A stretch of DNA of 64,000 nt from Herpetosiphonaceae bacterium (GCA_036374795.1 DASUTC010000221.1:53541-117540); one strand, 5' to 3'. Positions 1 through 8,296 are shown, counted from the stretch's first letter. Program-made: numbers and translations. Notes: generated by a model not told the origin, from the sequence alone.

Positions 1-2
1 AC

Positions 3-713
3 ATCGCGCGGATCGTGGAGCTCGCGCGCGCGGCGGGCGCGCGGGTAGTGGTGGATAACACGCTGGCCTCGCCGGTGCTGCTGCGTCCGATCGAGCACGG
101 CGTCGATCTGGTGGTGCATAGCGCAACCAAGTATCTAGGCGGGCACGGCGATGTGCTTGGCGGCGTGGTGACGGCGCGGACGAACCTACTGCTGGATACG
201 TTGCGACGGTACGGCAAGCTGCTGGGGACGACACTAGGGCCGCAGGAGGCGCGGCTGCTGAGCCGGGGCCTTAAAACATTGAGCCTGCGGGTGCGCCAGC
301 AGTGTTCCAATGCAGAAGCGGTCGCGCGCTGGCTGCAAACACAGCCGAATGTCGCGCGCGTGTACTATCCGGGCCTGCCTGAGCATCCACAACATGGCTT
401 AGCAGCGCAGTTATTCGGCGGGCTTTTCGGCGGCATGGTTTCGTTCGATCTCCGGCCCACTGAGCGGCGGGCGGCATTTGCGTTCATGGATGCGCTCAAA
501 ATGGTGCTACCGGCAACCACGCTCGGCGATGTGTTCTCATTGGTATCGTACTCGGCACAGTCGTCGCACCGCGATCTTCCGCCGCAGGAGCGGCAGGCGC
601 AGGGCATCGGCGACGGGCTGCTCCGGCTGTCGATCGGCATCGAAGACGCGGACGACATCATCGACGATCTGGCGCATGCACTGGCAGCGGTGAGCGAACG
701 AATTTCGCCCTGA
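3..713 (+). CDS. Cys/Met metabolism PLP-dependent lyase/synthase, 5' truncated
   Basis: The frame is open to the left edge of the window, so only the C-terminal two thirds or so (about 236 residues) is present. It carries the PLP-binding block VVDNT followed about 25 residues later by SATKYLGGHGD, where the Lys would form the Schiff base; this is the signature of the cystathionine gamma-synthase / cystathionine beta-lyase / methionine gamma-lyase family (fold type I). The C-terminal half with TLG...S..SHR is also typical. Substrate specificity cannot be decided among the family members from this fragment. It ends with TGA at 711-713, 54 bases before the tRNA cluster. Confidence 0.9.
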   Translation: MARIVELARAAGARVVVDNTLASPVLLRPIEHGVDLVVHSATKYLGGHGDVLGGVVTARTNLLLDTLRRYGKLLGTTLGPQEARLLSRGLKTLSLRVRQQCSNAEAVARWLQTQPNVARVYYPGLPEHPQHGLAAQLFGGLFGGMVSFDLRPTERRAAFAFMDALKMVLPATTLGDVFSLVSYSAQSSHRDLPPQERQAQGIGDGLLRLSIGIEDADDIIDDLAHALAAVSERISP

Positions 714-726
714 TCGGCAAAAAAGC

Positions 727-755
727 TTGCGTTTTGTGCCCGGCTATGGTACTAT
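727..755 (+). promoter_or_regulatory. Promoter of the tRNA-Trp gene
   Basis: TTGCGT at 727-732 and TACTAT at 750-755 are separated by 17 bases, and the tRNA begins 12 bases after the -10 box. Position and spacing fit a housekeeping sigma promoter. Confidence 0.6.
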
Positions 756-767
756 CTCGTGCGGCAA

Positions 768-844
768 AGGCGGGTAGCTCAATTAGGCAGAGCAGCGGCC
801 TCCAAATCCGCAGGTTGCAGGTTCGATTCCTGTCCCGCCTGCCA
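768..844 (+). tRNA. trnW: tRNA-Trp (CCA)
   Basis: The acceptor stem AGGCGGG (768-774) pairs with CCCGCCT (834-840), and CCA is encoded at 842-844. The D arm GCTC/GAGC, T arm GCAGG-TTCGATT-CCTGT and anticodon loop CTCCAAA (800-806) are all present, giving anticodon CCA at 802-804. The closing pair of the anticodon stem (C799/T807) is a mismatch, which is tolerable but odd. Confidence 0.92.
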
Positions 845-851
845 GCATCAT

Positions 852-928
<77 letters not shown>

Positions 929-1000
929 TAGAACCTTAGAAGGCAAGCGTTGGTTGTCTCTCAGGTGCCTTGGCTGGCGTTTGGTTTCTTAGGTCTATAC

Positions 1001-1086
1001 GCCGAAGTGGCGGAATGGCAGACGCGACGGTCTCAAAAACCGTTGAGGGCAACCTCGTGTGGGTTCGACTCCCACCTTCGGCACCA
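1001..1086 (+). tRNA. trnL: tRNA-Leu (CAA)
   Basis: A class II tRNA of 86 bases with encoded CCA. The acceptor arms GCCGAAG (1001-1007) and CTTCGGC (1076-1082) pair, the anticodon stem ACGGT/ACCGT holds the loop CTCAAAA, and the anticodon CAA is at 1034-1036. The long variable arm (about 1045-1057) is typical of Leu. Confidence 0.93.
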
Positions 1087-1136
1087 ACAAGGCGGATAGT
1101 CTGGTATCGTTCCCGAATGACTATCCCTATCATCAT

Positions 1137-1213
<77 letters not shown>

Positions 1214-1216
1214 ACG

Positions 1217-1249
1217 AAAACAGCTTCGGCAACGGAGCTGTTTTTTTGT
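1217..1249 (+). terminator. Rho-independent terminator of the tRNA cluster
   Basis: AAAACAGCT pairs with AGCTGTTTT around a 10-base loop, and the right arm runs into a T tract (1241-1247). It lies just after the last tRNA. Confidence 0.85.
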
Positions 1250-1485
1250 TAGACACGACGTACCGTGCCATCCTGCCCAAACGCCACGCCGCTGCTACCC
1301 CGATCCGGCTATTGCTCCGCGCCGCGTGGCTCGCTACGATCGCTCATACGGCGAAAGAACAAGAGAACAAACGGAGAACCAGGAACACGTTTAAAGTTCA
1401 AAGAACCGGGAACTCGAAACTTGGCGCTCATCTTTCCCGAACAGGTTCTTTGCTTCTACGCTACGGGTACACCAGAGGAGATATT

Positions 1486-1815
1486 ATGTCAACTAAATGC
1501 ACGGCCTGCGATTCGGCGGCGAGGACAACATGTACGATGTGTCGGGTCGCTTTATGTAACGAGCATACGCATATGGGACAGCCGTTCATCACGGCTCGTC
1601 AACTGGTTGCCACTACCGCCTCGACAGCGGTTCGCGCGCCACGTCTGCTTGGGGATATTTTGCTCAAGGAGCTTGACGAAGTTCCCTACTGTGTCGGCTG
1701 CCGTCAAGAGCTTGCGGTTAAGCGTCAGTCGGAACAGATGAAGTTCATGCTGGTAGTCCTGCTGCTGATGGCGCTCGTGATCAGCGTGCCGTTGTATTTT
1801 ATGCTGGCGGGATAG
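1486..1815 (+). CDS. Small Cys/His-rich (B-box-like) protein with C-terminal membrane anchor
   Basis: The product has 109 residues. The N-terminus holds a CxxC...CxxC...CxxHxH arrangement (C5, C8, C16, C19, C24, H27, H29) resembling a B-box or related treble-clef zinc site, and a further CxxC lies near residue 79. The C-terminus is one strongly hydrophobic segment of about 20 residues, so the zinc module is probably held at the inner face of the membrane. The start ATG is preceded by AGAGGAG (1474-1480). The frame is open further upstream across tRNA genes, but that part cannot be coding. Function is unknown; a protein- or metal-binding adaptor role is inference. Confidence 0.75.
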   Translation: MSTKCTACDSAARTTCTMCRVALCNEHTHMGQPFITARQLVATTASTAVRAPRLLGDILLKELDEVPYCVGCRQELAVKRQSEQMKFMLVVLLLMALVISVPLYFMLAG

Positions 1816-1845
1816 TCTTTCTCACGATAACCGGGATAACTCTTA

Positions 1846-1880
1846 AACGCCTCAGCAACATTTATGCTGAAGGCGTTTTT
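1846..1880 (+). terminator. Rho-independent terminator
   Basis: AACGCCT-CAGCA pairs with TGCTG-A-AGGCGTT (one bulged A), followed by five T. It separates the small zinc protein from glgA. Confidence 0.8.
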
Positions 1881-1944
1881 CGCTTAATATAGTATGCTCA
1901 AGGAAACAGTGCCGAGAGCCATACGAGTCAATCGATGAGGTTTG

Positions 1945-3426
1945 ATGATGCCGGATCAACTCAAAATACTGATCTTATCCGCCGAAGTCGTGCCGTTTGC
2001 CAAGACCGGCGGATTGGCCGATGTAGCAGGCGCGCTGCCGAAAGCGCTTAAAGCGCTCGGCCACGATGTGCGGGTGGTCATGCCGCGCTACGGGAAGATC
2101 AGCCCTGAAAGCTTCGGTTTGGAGCATGAGGCCGGGCCATTCGCGGTGGCGCTTGATTCGACGACTGAAGAGGCAGCATTGCTCCGTGGCGCTATTTCGA
2201 GCAAGACAGGCGATGTACCGATCTATTTTGTCGAGAATCGGCGGCTCTACGACCGCGATGGGATCTTTATGTATCCCGATGATGCCGAGCGCTTCGTCTT
2301 CTTTTGCCGCGCGGCGCTAGAGGGCGTACGCATGCTGAACTGGCAGCCGGATGTCGTCCATTGCCACGACTGGCCGACCGCGATCGTTCCTAACTGGCTC
2401 AAGACGATCTATGCCCAAGATCCGTTCTTTGCCGACACCGGCTCGGTCTATACGATCCACAATCTGGCCTACCAGGGAATCTTCGGCTACCGGGTACTGG
2501 AGGTGGCGGGCCTTGCGGCCTATGGCTTTATCGTTCACCCTGACATCCCGCATCTCAACGATGTGGTCGATTTCATGGGACGCGGTATCTACTACGCCGA
2601 CATCATCAACACGGTGAGCGAGACATATGCCCAGGAGATATTGACGCCCCAGTTTGGCGAGGGGCTGGATCCGCTGCTCCGCGAGCGCCGCGATCGGCTG
2701 TTCGGTGTGCTCAACGGCATCGATTGGGAGACGTTCAATCCTGAAACCGATCCGTCGATCGAGGCACACTACTATCGATCGGATCTGGACGGCAAGCGTA
2801 GCTGTAAGCAAACGTTGCAGCGTGTATTTGACCTGGAGCAGAACGGCGAGCGACCGATCATCGGCATGGTTTCCCGTCTGGCGGATCAAAAAGGCCTTGA
2901 TCTGATCAGCGCCATCGGCGAGGAGGTGCTGAAGCTAACGCCCGCTCAGCTTGTCGTGGTCGGCACCGGCGATCAGCGCTACCACGATTTCTTTCTGAGT
3001 TTGCGCCAGCGCTATCCGACGCGCGTCGGTGTTGAGTTCACGTTCAACGCCGATCTCAGCCGTAAAGTTTATGCGGGCTCCGATGTCTATCTGATGCCGT
3101 CGCGCCTTGAGCCGTGCGGCCTGGGCCAGCTTATCAGCCTGCGCTACGGCACGATTCCGGTTGTGCGCGACACGGGCGGACTTGCCGACACGGTACACGA
3201 CTGGGACCCGCGCAGCCATAGCGGCAACGGCTTTGTCTTCCACGAGTACGATCACATGGCGCTGTTCGTGGCAATCGTTCGGGCGCTGGAGACGTACAAG
3301 TACCGCGATACCTGGCGCGAGCTGATGCTGCATGCCATGAGCGCCGACCATTCCTGGGAGGCATCGGCGCGGCGCTACGTCGACCTCTATCAGCGCGCGC
3401 TCGTCAGCCGTCGCCAGAAACGCTAG
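1945..3426 (+). CDS. glgA: Glycogen (starch) synthase GlgA
   Basis: This is a GT5 enzyme that extends alpha-1,4-glucan chains from ADP-glucose (or UDP-glucose). The N-terminal ADP-glucose loop KTGGLADV is at about residues 20-27, and the C-terminal GT-B half contains the RLEPCGLGQL...YGTIPVV block found in all GlgA proteins. The length of about 493 residues is normal. Tandem ATGs at 1945 and 1948 follow GATGAGG (1933-1939); spacing favours the second. It stands alone between a terminator and parA, with no glgB, glgC or glgP nearby. Confidence 0.95.
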   Translation: MMPDQLKILILSAEVVPFAKTGGLADVAGALPKALKALGHDVRVVMPRYGKISPESFGLEHEAGPFAVALDSTTEEAALLRGAISSKTGDVPIYFVENRRLYDRDGIFMYPDDAERFVFFCRAALEGVRMLNWQPDVVHCHDWPTAIVPNWLKTIYAQDPFFADTGSVYTIHNLAYQGIFGYRVLEVAGLAAYGFIVHPDIPHLNDVVDFMGRGIYYADIINTVSETYAQEILTPQFGEGLDPLLRERRDRLFGVLNGIDWETFNPETDPSIEAHYYRSDLDGKRSCKQTLQRVFDLEQNGERPIIGMVSRLADQKGLDLISAIGEEVLKLTPAQLVVVGTGDQRYHDFFLSLRQRYPTRVGVEFTFNADLSRKVYAGSDVYLMPSRLEPCGLGQLISLRYGTIPVVRDTGGLADTVHDWDPRSHSGNGFVFHEYDHMALFVAIVRALETYKYRDTWRELMLHAMSADHSWEASARRYVDLYQRALVSRRQKR

Positions 3427-3479
3427 CCGTTGCCTGCGCCCGCTTTCGTTCTACGTCCTTAGCTGCAACTTCTTCTTGC

Positions 3480-3495
3480 TGTCGAACGTTCGACA
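3480..3495. promoter_or_regulatory. 16-bp perfect palindrome upstream of parAB (parS-like or operator)
   Basis: TGTCGAACGTTCGACA is perfectly self-complementary. It keeps the TGT...ACGT...ACA frame of canonical parS (TGTTTCACGTGAAACA; 10 of 16 positions match) and lies 66 bases before the parA start. It may be a divergent parS or an operator; the GAAC/GTTC core also resembles LexA-type half sites but lacks their spacer. Confidence 0.55.
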
Positions 3496-3531
3496 ACTTG
3501 ACAGTAATAGAAGAACACCACTAGCCGAGTA

Positions 3532-3540
3532 TGCTACAAT
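3532..3540 (+). promoter_or_regulatory. Extended -10 element for parAB
   Basis: TG-n-TACAAT at 3532-3540 forms an extended -10, with no convincing -35 box. It lies 20 bases ahead of the first parA start codon. Confidence 0.45.
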
Positions 3541-3560
3541 GCTGATAGCTTCTTGTTTGC

Positions 3561-4349
3561 ATGGCCCTAGAAAAGCAGAACATGATTATTGCAGTTGCTA
3601 ATCAAAAAGGCGGAGTTGGGAAAACCACAACCGCGATTAACGTCGGCGGGTACGCGGCCAAGAGCGGTCGGCGGGTGCTGGTGGTGGACATGGACCCACA
3701 GGGCAATGCCGCGACCTGCCTGGGCGTCGCCAAACACACGCTCGATCAAACCGTCGGCGAGGTGCTGCTGGGCGAAACACCAGCGCAGGCAGCGATCGTG
3801 CCGACCGGGCGGGCTGGACTCGATCTGCTACCGGCTACGCCCGATCTGGCAGGCACAGCTATCAGCCTGACGCCGATGCTGGCGCGAGAAACCCGGTTGC
3901 TGCGAGCGATCGAGCCAATCGCCGGGCAGTACGACATCATCTTGATCGACTGTCCTCCGTCGCTGGGGCTGCTGACGATCAACGGCCTGACTGCTGCCGA
4001 CCGGGTGCTGATTCCGCTCCAGTGTGAGTTTTTGGCGCTGGAAGGGCTGGCACAGCTCAAAGAGACGATCGAGCTGGTGCGCGCTCAGCTCAACAGTCGG
4101 CTAGAGATCGGCGGCGTGGTCATGACGATGTACGATGGACGAGCCAACCTTGCGCGGCAGGTAGTCGAAGAGGTGCGGCGCTACTTCCCACAGCGGATCT
4201 TCGATACGCTGATTCCGCGCAACATTCGTCTGAGCGAAGCGCCCAGCCACGGCGAGCTTATCTCTGAATACGATCCGCAGAGCCGCGGCGCGAAGGCGTA
4301 CGCCGCCCTGACCGAAGAACTCTTACGGCGCGAGGAGGCTGGATCATGA
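3561..4349 (+). CDS. parA: ParA/Soj family chromosome-partitioning ATPase
   Basis: This is a deviant-Walker P-loop ATPase of 262 residues that forms the DNA-bound gradient partner of ParB. The deviant Walker A KGGVGKTT (residues 16-23), DMDPQGN (about 43-49) and LIDCPPSLG (about 131-139) are intact. The start could also be the ATG at 3582, which gives the more usual short N-terminus; neither has a strong ribosome-binding site. The last codon overlaps the parB start (ATGA at 4346-4349), so the pair is translationally coupled. Confidence 0.95.
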   Translation: MALEKQNMIIAVANQKGGVGKTTTAINVGGYAAKSGRRVLVVDMDPQGNAATCLGVAKHTLDQTVGEVLLGETPAQAAIVPTGRAGLDLLPATPDLAGTAISLTPMLARETRLLRAIEPIAGQYDIILIDCPPSLGLLTINGLTAADRVLIPLQCEFLALEGLAQLKETIELVRAQLNSRLEIGGVVMTMYDGRANLARQVVEEVRRYFPQRIFDTLIPRNIRLSEAPSHGELISEYDPQSRGAKAYAALTEELLRREEAGS

Positions 4350-5209
4350 GAAAACGCGGTTTAGGCAGCGGCTTCGGCGGCTTGATCGCGCCCGCGCCCA
4401 CAGAGCAGGCTGCGCTGCAAGAGGTGTCGGTAGCGGCGATCGTGCCCAACCCGCACCAGCCCCGCGCGGTATTCGATCCGGCTGCGCTCGACGAGCTAAC
4501 GGAGTCTATCAAACAGCACGGCATCTTGCAGCCGCTAGTCGTCACGCGGTTATCCTCCGGCGACTACCAGCTAATCGCGGGTGAGCGCCGCCTGCGCGCG
4601 GCCAGACAGGCTGGTCTGGACGCTGTGCCGGTGGTGATCAAAGAGGCATCGGCTCAGCAGCAGCTTGAGCTGGCGCTGATCGAGAATATTCAGCGGGCCG
4701 ATCTCGATCCGATCGAGGAGGCGCGCGCCTATGCGATGCTGGAAGACCAGTTTGGGCTGAAGCACGGCGAGATCGCCCAGCGCGTCGGCAAAAGCCGCTC
4801 GACCATCTCGGAGACGCTGGGGCTGCTCAAGCTGCCGCTCGAAGTGCAAGAGATGGTGTCGGCGGGGCGGCTTACGCCAGGGCACGCGAATATACTGGTG
4901 GGGCTGCGCGATCCACAGAAAGAGATCGCCGCGGCGCGTCACATTGCCGAGCAGGGCTTGAGCGTACGCCGCACCGAGCAATATATCGCACAGCTCAGCA
5001 TGGCTGATGGCAGAGAACTTGCTTCGAGTAAAAAACACCAGCCAAATCGTGCAACACCAGAGGATGAATCGGTCGTCAGAACTCTTGAAGAGCATTTAAA
5101 TGGGGTGAGAGTACAACTGGTGCGTACCGGACGCGGCGGTCGTCTCGTTATTCATTTTGACGATGAAGAAATGCTGAGCGGCCTGTACGATCGGCTGATG
5201 GGGCTGTAA
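4346..5209 (+). CDS. parB: ParB/Spo0J family partition protein (CTPase, parS-binding)
   Basis: The product has 287 residues with the usual layout: a short basic N-terminus, the CTP-binding ParB/Srx fold with GERRLRAAR (about 77-85) and ENIQRADLDPIEEARAY (about 113-129), then the helix-turn-helix that reads parS (about 135-165) and a C-terminal dimerisation region. It overlaps parA by four bases. In family members this protein clamps DNA at parS and loads SMC. parAB often lies near oriC, but no dnaA, dnaN or gid genes are in view. Confidence 0.95.
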   Translation: MRKRGLGSGFGGLIAPAPTEQAALQEVSVAAIVPNPHQPRAVFDPAALDELTESIKQHGILQPLVVTRLSSGDYQLIAGERRLRAARQAGLDAVPVVIKEASAQQQLELALIENIQRADLDPIEEARAYAMLEDQFGLKHGEIAQRVGKSRSTISETLGLLKLPLEVQEMVSAGRLTPGHANILVGLRDPQKEIAAARHIAEQGLSVRRTEQYIAQLSMADGRELASSKKHQPNRATPEDESVVRTLEEHLNGVRVQLVRTGRGGRLVIHFDDEEMLSGLYDRLMGL

Positions 5210-5232
5210 AGCCATGGATGGTAGGAGGGCGT

Positions 5233-7158
5233 ATGATTCAGCGAGTTGCGCTCGTGTCGCCGTACGATTTCGCCCGGAATGGCGGCGTGACCGAGCATGT
5301 GCAGCATCTTGCAAAACAGCTACGCCAGCGCAACATCGACGTAACGATCCTCGCGCCTTCCTCACGGCCCGATCTAGCCGAGCCGGGTCTTGTCTCGCTC
5401 GGCACCGTCATGCCAATCCCGATCAATGGCTCGGTCGCCCGGACCACGCTCTCGCCCGCAGTTGCGGATGAGGTCAGCGCGCTGCTGGCGCGCAACCGTT
5501 TCGACGTCATCCATCTGCACGAGCCACTCGCGCCGATGCTGCCGCTGTCGGTGCTGAATGCCTCGCCGTCGCCGAATGTGGGAACCTTCCATGCTTCGGG
5601 CGAGCGCAGCCTGGGATACGCAGCCTCGCGGAAGCTCTTGAACTGGCTGGCGCAGCGTCTGACCGTGCGGGTAGCGGTATCGCCTGCTGCGGCGCGCTTT
5701 GCCCAGCAGTATTTTGCCGGAGAATACACGATCATCCCCAACGGCGTCGATACGGAGCGCTTCAATACCCGTGTCGAGCCGCTTCCGGGCCTGCGCACCG
5801 AACAGCCAACGATCTTATTCGTCGGTCGGTTCGAGGAGCCGCGCAAAGGCTTCAATATGCTCCTGCCCGCCTTCGCCGAGGTTCAGCGCTACATACCCCA
5901 GGCACGGATGCTGGTGGTCGGTCGCGGCGATCCAGGCCCCTTCGAGGAGCAGGCACGGGCGCTGGGCGTGCGCAACCTCGTCTTTGAAGGCGTCGTCTCA
6001 GCCGAAGATCTGCCGCGCTACTACCGCTCGGTCGATGTATTATGCGCGCCTTCAACGGGGCAGGAGAGCTTTGGGATCATCCTGGCTGAGGCCATGAGCA
6101 GCGGCTGTCCGGTCGTGGCCTCCGATATCGAAGGCTATGCCCAGGTTGTCACCCACCGGCGCGAAGGCTTGCTTGTCCCGCCCTGTCAGCCCGACGCGCT
6201 CGCCGTCGGGCTGCTCCAGATCCTCGGCGATCAGCTGTTGCGCCAGCAGCTTGCAAGCGCAGGACCCGAAACCGCAGCACAGTATGCGTGGACGGATGTC
6301 AGCCAGCGCGTGATCGACGTGTATGAGCGCGCCTGTTTCCTGGCGCATAGGGCAAAGGCTCGATCGTTTTCCACCTCATCGGGTGTCCTGCTGCCAAAAG
6401 CGCCGACGCTCTTAGCCACGCCTGGAACCGCGCTTCTGGCATCGCCAGTTGTTCAGTTAGCCCCGCCTACGACATTGTATAATGAGACACAAGGAGCTAC
6501 GCCTATGTTGACCGAGCCCATTGAAGCGCGTGTACGCGCGATTACACAGCGGGTTGTCGGACATGTGCTCGGTCGCTCCGGCATCACCCCTAATATGCTG
6601 ACCATGCTAGGTCTTGTGCTGACGGTTGGTGTTACTGCAACGCTGGCAACCGGGCATCTCGTATGGGGCGGTGTGCTGGTGTTGTTGACAAGCGCGTTCG
6701 ATATGCTTGACGGAGCGCTCGCCCGATCGAAAGAGCAGCAGAGCACATTTGGTGCATTTTTCGACTCGACGATCGATCGCTACTCTGAGGCGCTGATCTT
6801 CCTTGGTCTGTTACTGCACTATCAGCAGGTGCCCGCGTCTCATTTCGAGCTAACATTTGTGTACCTGGCGATCGTCGGCTCGCTGATGGTAAGCTATACG
6901 CGCGCGCGGGCTGAGGCGCTGGGGATCGAATGTAAAGTTGGTATTCTTGCGCGGCCCGAACGGGTGATTTTGCTCTCGCTGGGCCTGATCATCGGCTGGC
7001 TGCATGTCACACTGGCGATTCTGGCGCTGTTCACGAACTTCACGGCGGCGCAGCGGATCTACCATGTCTGGTTCCAGACCGAAGGCAAGCAGCGCCGAGC
7101 GGCGAAGGTGACGCAGCGGCGTAGCTGGTTCGCCTCGCGCGATCAGTCGCCATCTTGA
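5233..7158 (+). CDS. Fusion: GT4 glycosyltransferase (PimA-like) - CDP-alcohol phosphatidyltransferase
   Basis: One uninterrupted frame of 641 residues encodes two enzymes. Residues about 1-375 are a GT4 glycosyltransferase: an N-terminal GGVTEHV loop, VGRFEEPRKG at the domain junction, and the E-x7-E motif ESFGIILAE. Residues about 425-641 are a membrane CDP-alcohol phosphatidyltransferase with the complete D-x2-DG-x2-AR-x8-G-x3-D-x3-D motif (DMLDGALAR...GAFFDSTIDR, about residue 490) and several membrane segments. In actinobacteria the equivalent separate enzymes make phosphatidylinositol-phosphate and mannosylate it (PgsA/PimA), so inositol-lipid glycosylation is a reasonable inference. 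The ATG at 5233 has AGGAGG four bases upstream. The joint (residues about 376-424) is Ala/Pro/Leu/Thr-rich and its DNA contains TATAAT, AAGGAG and ATG (6505), so the second domain may also be made separately. Confidence 0.88.
   Translation: MIQRVALVSPYDFARNGGVTEHVQHLAKQLRQRNIDVTILAPSSRPDLAEPGLVSLGTVMPIPINGSVARTTLSPAVADEVSALLARNRFDVIHLHEPLAPMLPLSVLNASPSPNVGTFHASGERSLGYAASRKLLNWLAQRLTVRVAVSPAAARFAQQYFAGEYTIIPNGVDTERFNTRVEPLPGLRTEQPTILFVGRFEEPRKGFNMLLPAFAEVQRYIPQARMLVVGRGDPGPFEEQARALGVRNLVFEGVVSAEDLPRYYRSVDVLCAPSTGQESFGIILAEAMSSGCPVVASDIEGYAQVVTHRREGLLVPPCQPDALAVGLLQILGDQLLRQQLASAGPETAAQYAWTDVSQRVIDVYERACFLAHRAKARSFSTSSGVLLPKAPTLLATPGTALLASPVVQLAPPTTLYNETQGATPMLTEPIEARVRAITQRVVGHVLGRSGITPNMLTMLGLVLTVGVTATLATGHLVWGGVLVLLTSAFDMLDGALARSKEQQSTFGAFFDSTIDRYSEALIFLGLLLHYQQVPASHFELTFVYLAIVGSLMVSYTRARAEALGIECKVGILARPERVILLSLGLIIGWLHVTLAILALFTNFTAAQRIYHVWFQTEGKQRRAAKVTQRRSWFASRDQSPS
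6478..6507 (+). promoter_or_regulatory. Putative internal promoter element, ribosome-binding site and start inside the fusion gene
   Basis: TATAAT at 6478-6483, AAGGAG at 6491-6496 and an in-frame ATG at 6505 occur in order between the two domains. There is no clear -35 box. The eight-base spacing from AAGGAG to ATG is ideal, and translation from here would give exactly the phosphatidyltransferase domain. Confidence 0.5.
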
Positions 7159-7184
7159 CGCCGGTCGGCGGTGAGTGCTAAAAT
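7155..7184 (+). promoter_or_regulatory. Promoter for the TIM-barrel isomerase gene
   Basis: TTGACG (7155-7160) and TAAAAT (7179-7184) are 18 bases apart. The -35 box overlaps the stop codon of the fusion gene, so the downstream genes have their own start of transcription. Confidence 0.65.
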
Positions 7185-7196
7185 GCACCACCTGTT

Positions 7197-7281
7197 ATGA
7201 AGGACGATGATGTCCCACGACCACGATACTATTTTAGGAAGCCGCGCATCGTCGCGGCTTTTCGCGTGGCTGCATGATTGA
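7197..7281 (+). other. Leader with short overlapping ORFs
   Basis: Two tiny frames lie in the 5' leader: ATG 7197 to TGA 7277 (26 codons), which overlaps the next start codon as ATGA, and ATG 7207 (or 7210) to TGA 7281. A GAAGGA sequence at 7199-7204 could serve the ATG at 7210. The arrangement resembles a coupled leader peptide, but coding is not proven. Confidence 0.3.
7239..7263 (+). terminator. Terminator-like hairpin in the leader of the next gene
   Basis: AGCCGCG pairs with CGCGGCT around a six-base loop, followed by TTTTC. It lies between the promoter at 7155-7184 and the start at 7274, so it would act as an attenuator rather than as an end-of-operon stop. Confidence 0.55.
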
Positions 7282-8272
7282 GCTTAGCTTGCCGCTCCAT
7301 GCCGATTGGACCGGTGGATTGACGACGGCAGCATACCTGGATCGGCTGCTCAGCTTAGGAATTACGGCCGTTGAGGTTCAACTGCCGCCGACGCTGCGCG
7401 CCGAGGACATCGATAGGTGGGCCGCGCTTATCGACCAGGCGCGAGAGCGACGGCTCAAGCTGGCGCTTCATGCGCCCCTGGCCGCCGACAGCCCGATCTG
7501 GAGCCATGTGCTGACATGGATCGGAGAGCTTGCGACCACTCCGGTAACGCTGATCGTCCATGGCTGTACTGCTACGCGACGAGCACCTGATCTTGTGGCG
7601 CAGACAGTTGCATACGTGTACGCACTGCTCACACGCTTACCGCCGACTGTCACCGTTGCCGTCGAGCAGAGCTGGAATAAGGGAGCAGCAGCCGGTCTTG
7701 GAGGCATGATCCGCAATCTGCGAGGCGACAAGCTGCAAGGGCGCATACAGCGTCCGATCGGCGTCGGGAGTGGCATGGGCGTAGCATCCCAGGCTGCGCC
7801 GCAGCCAGTCCCACCAGCTACAGAGTTCGATCCCTGGCTCAAGAGCAGCCGGTGGCGAATGCTTCGCCGAACGGACGGCTTTAGCGGCACAGGCACACGT
7901 CAAGAAACCCTACAGGTCGTCATGGAGGTGAATCACCCTAACTGCGTTATCGCCTGGGATGTTGCGCATGATTGGTTAGGTGGTGCGAAGGGTGGCGTAG
8001 CCGACTGGCAGAGCGCGGCCTCGGCGGATTTTCTGCGCCGGGTTGCCTACGTGCGTCTGCATGATGTCGATGACAGCGGAACCGATCATTGGCCGCTCGT
8101 CGTCGGCAATGTGCCGTATGCCAGCCAGTTGCGCCCGTTACTACAACACGGTTTTGCTGGAGTCGTCTGCCTGGCAATTCGATATACCCCGCAGACGCAC
8201 ATGTTTGGCGATCGGTGGCATGTCCTCGAACGATCATTAGCTATCGCACGACAAGTCTTTCGGATCAACTAA
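7274..8272 (+). CDS. Sugar phosphate isomerase/epimerase-like TIM barrel protein
   Basis: The product has 332 residues and resembles the xylose isomerase-like/AP endonuclease 2 TIM barrel family. Metal-ligand-like strand ends are visible: LALHAPL near residue 65, TVAVEQSW near 125, a VMEVNHPN...WDVAHDW block near 215-235 and YVRLHDVDD near 258. Residues about 130-205 are a poorly conserved insertion. Substrate unknown. It precedes gdhA by 24 bases, so the two may share a transcript. Confidence 0.7.
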   Translation: MIELSLPLHADWTGGLTTAAYLDRLLSLGITAVEVQLPPTLRAEDIDRWAALIDQARERRLKLALHAPLAADSPIWSHVLTWIGELATTPVTLIVHGCTATRRAPDLVAQTVAYVYALLTRLPPTVTVAVEQSWNKGAAAGLGGMIRNLRGDKLQGRIQRPIGVGSGMGVASQAAPQPVPPATEFDPWLKSSRWRMLRRTDGFSGTGTRQETLQVVMEVNHPNCVIAWDVAHDWLGGAKGGVADWQSAASADFLRRVAYVRLHDVDDSGTDHWPLVVGNVPYASQLRPLLQHGFAGVVCLAIRYTPQTHMFGDRWHVLERSLAIARQVFRIN

Positions 8273-8296
8273 TTTTCCATCCCGAAGGAGAACATA

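Noticed and set aside
3480..3495. SOS (LexA) box
   Set aside because: Known Gram-positive type boxes have GAAC and GTTC separated by four bases; here they are contiguous, so LexA binding is less likely than a partition or local operator site.
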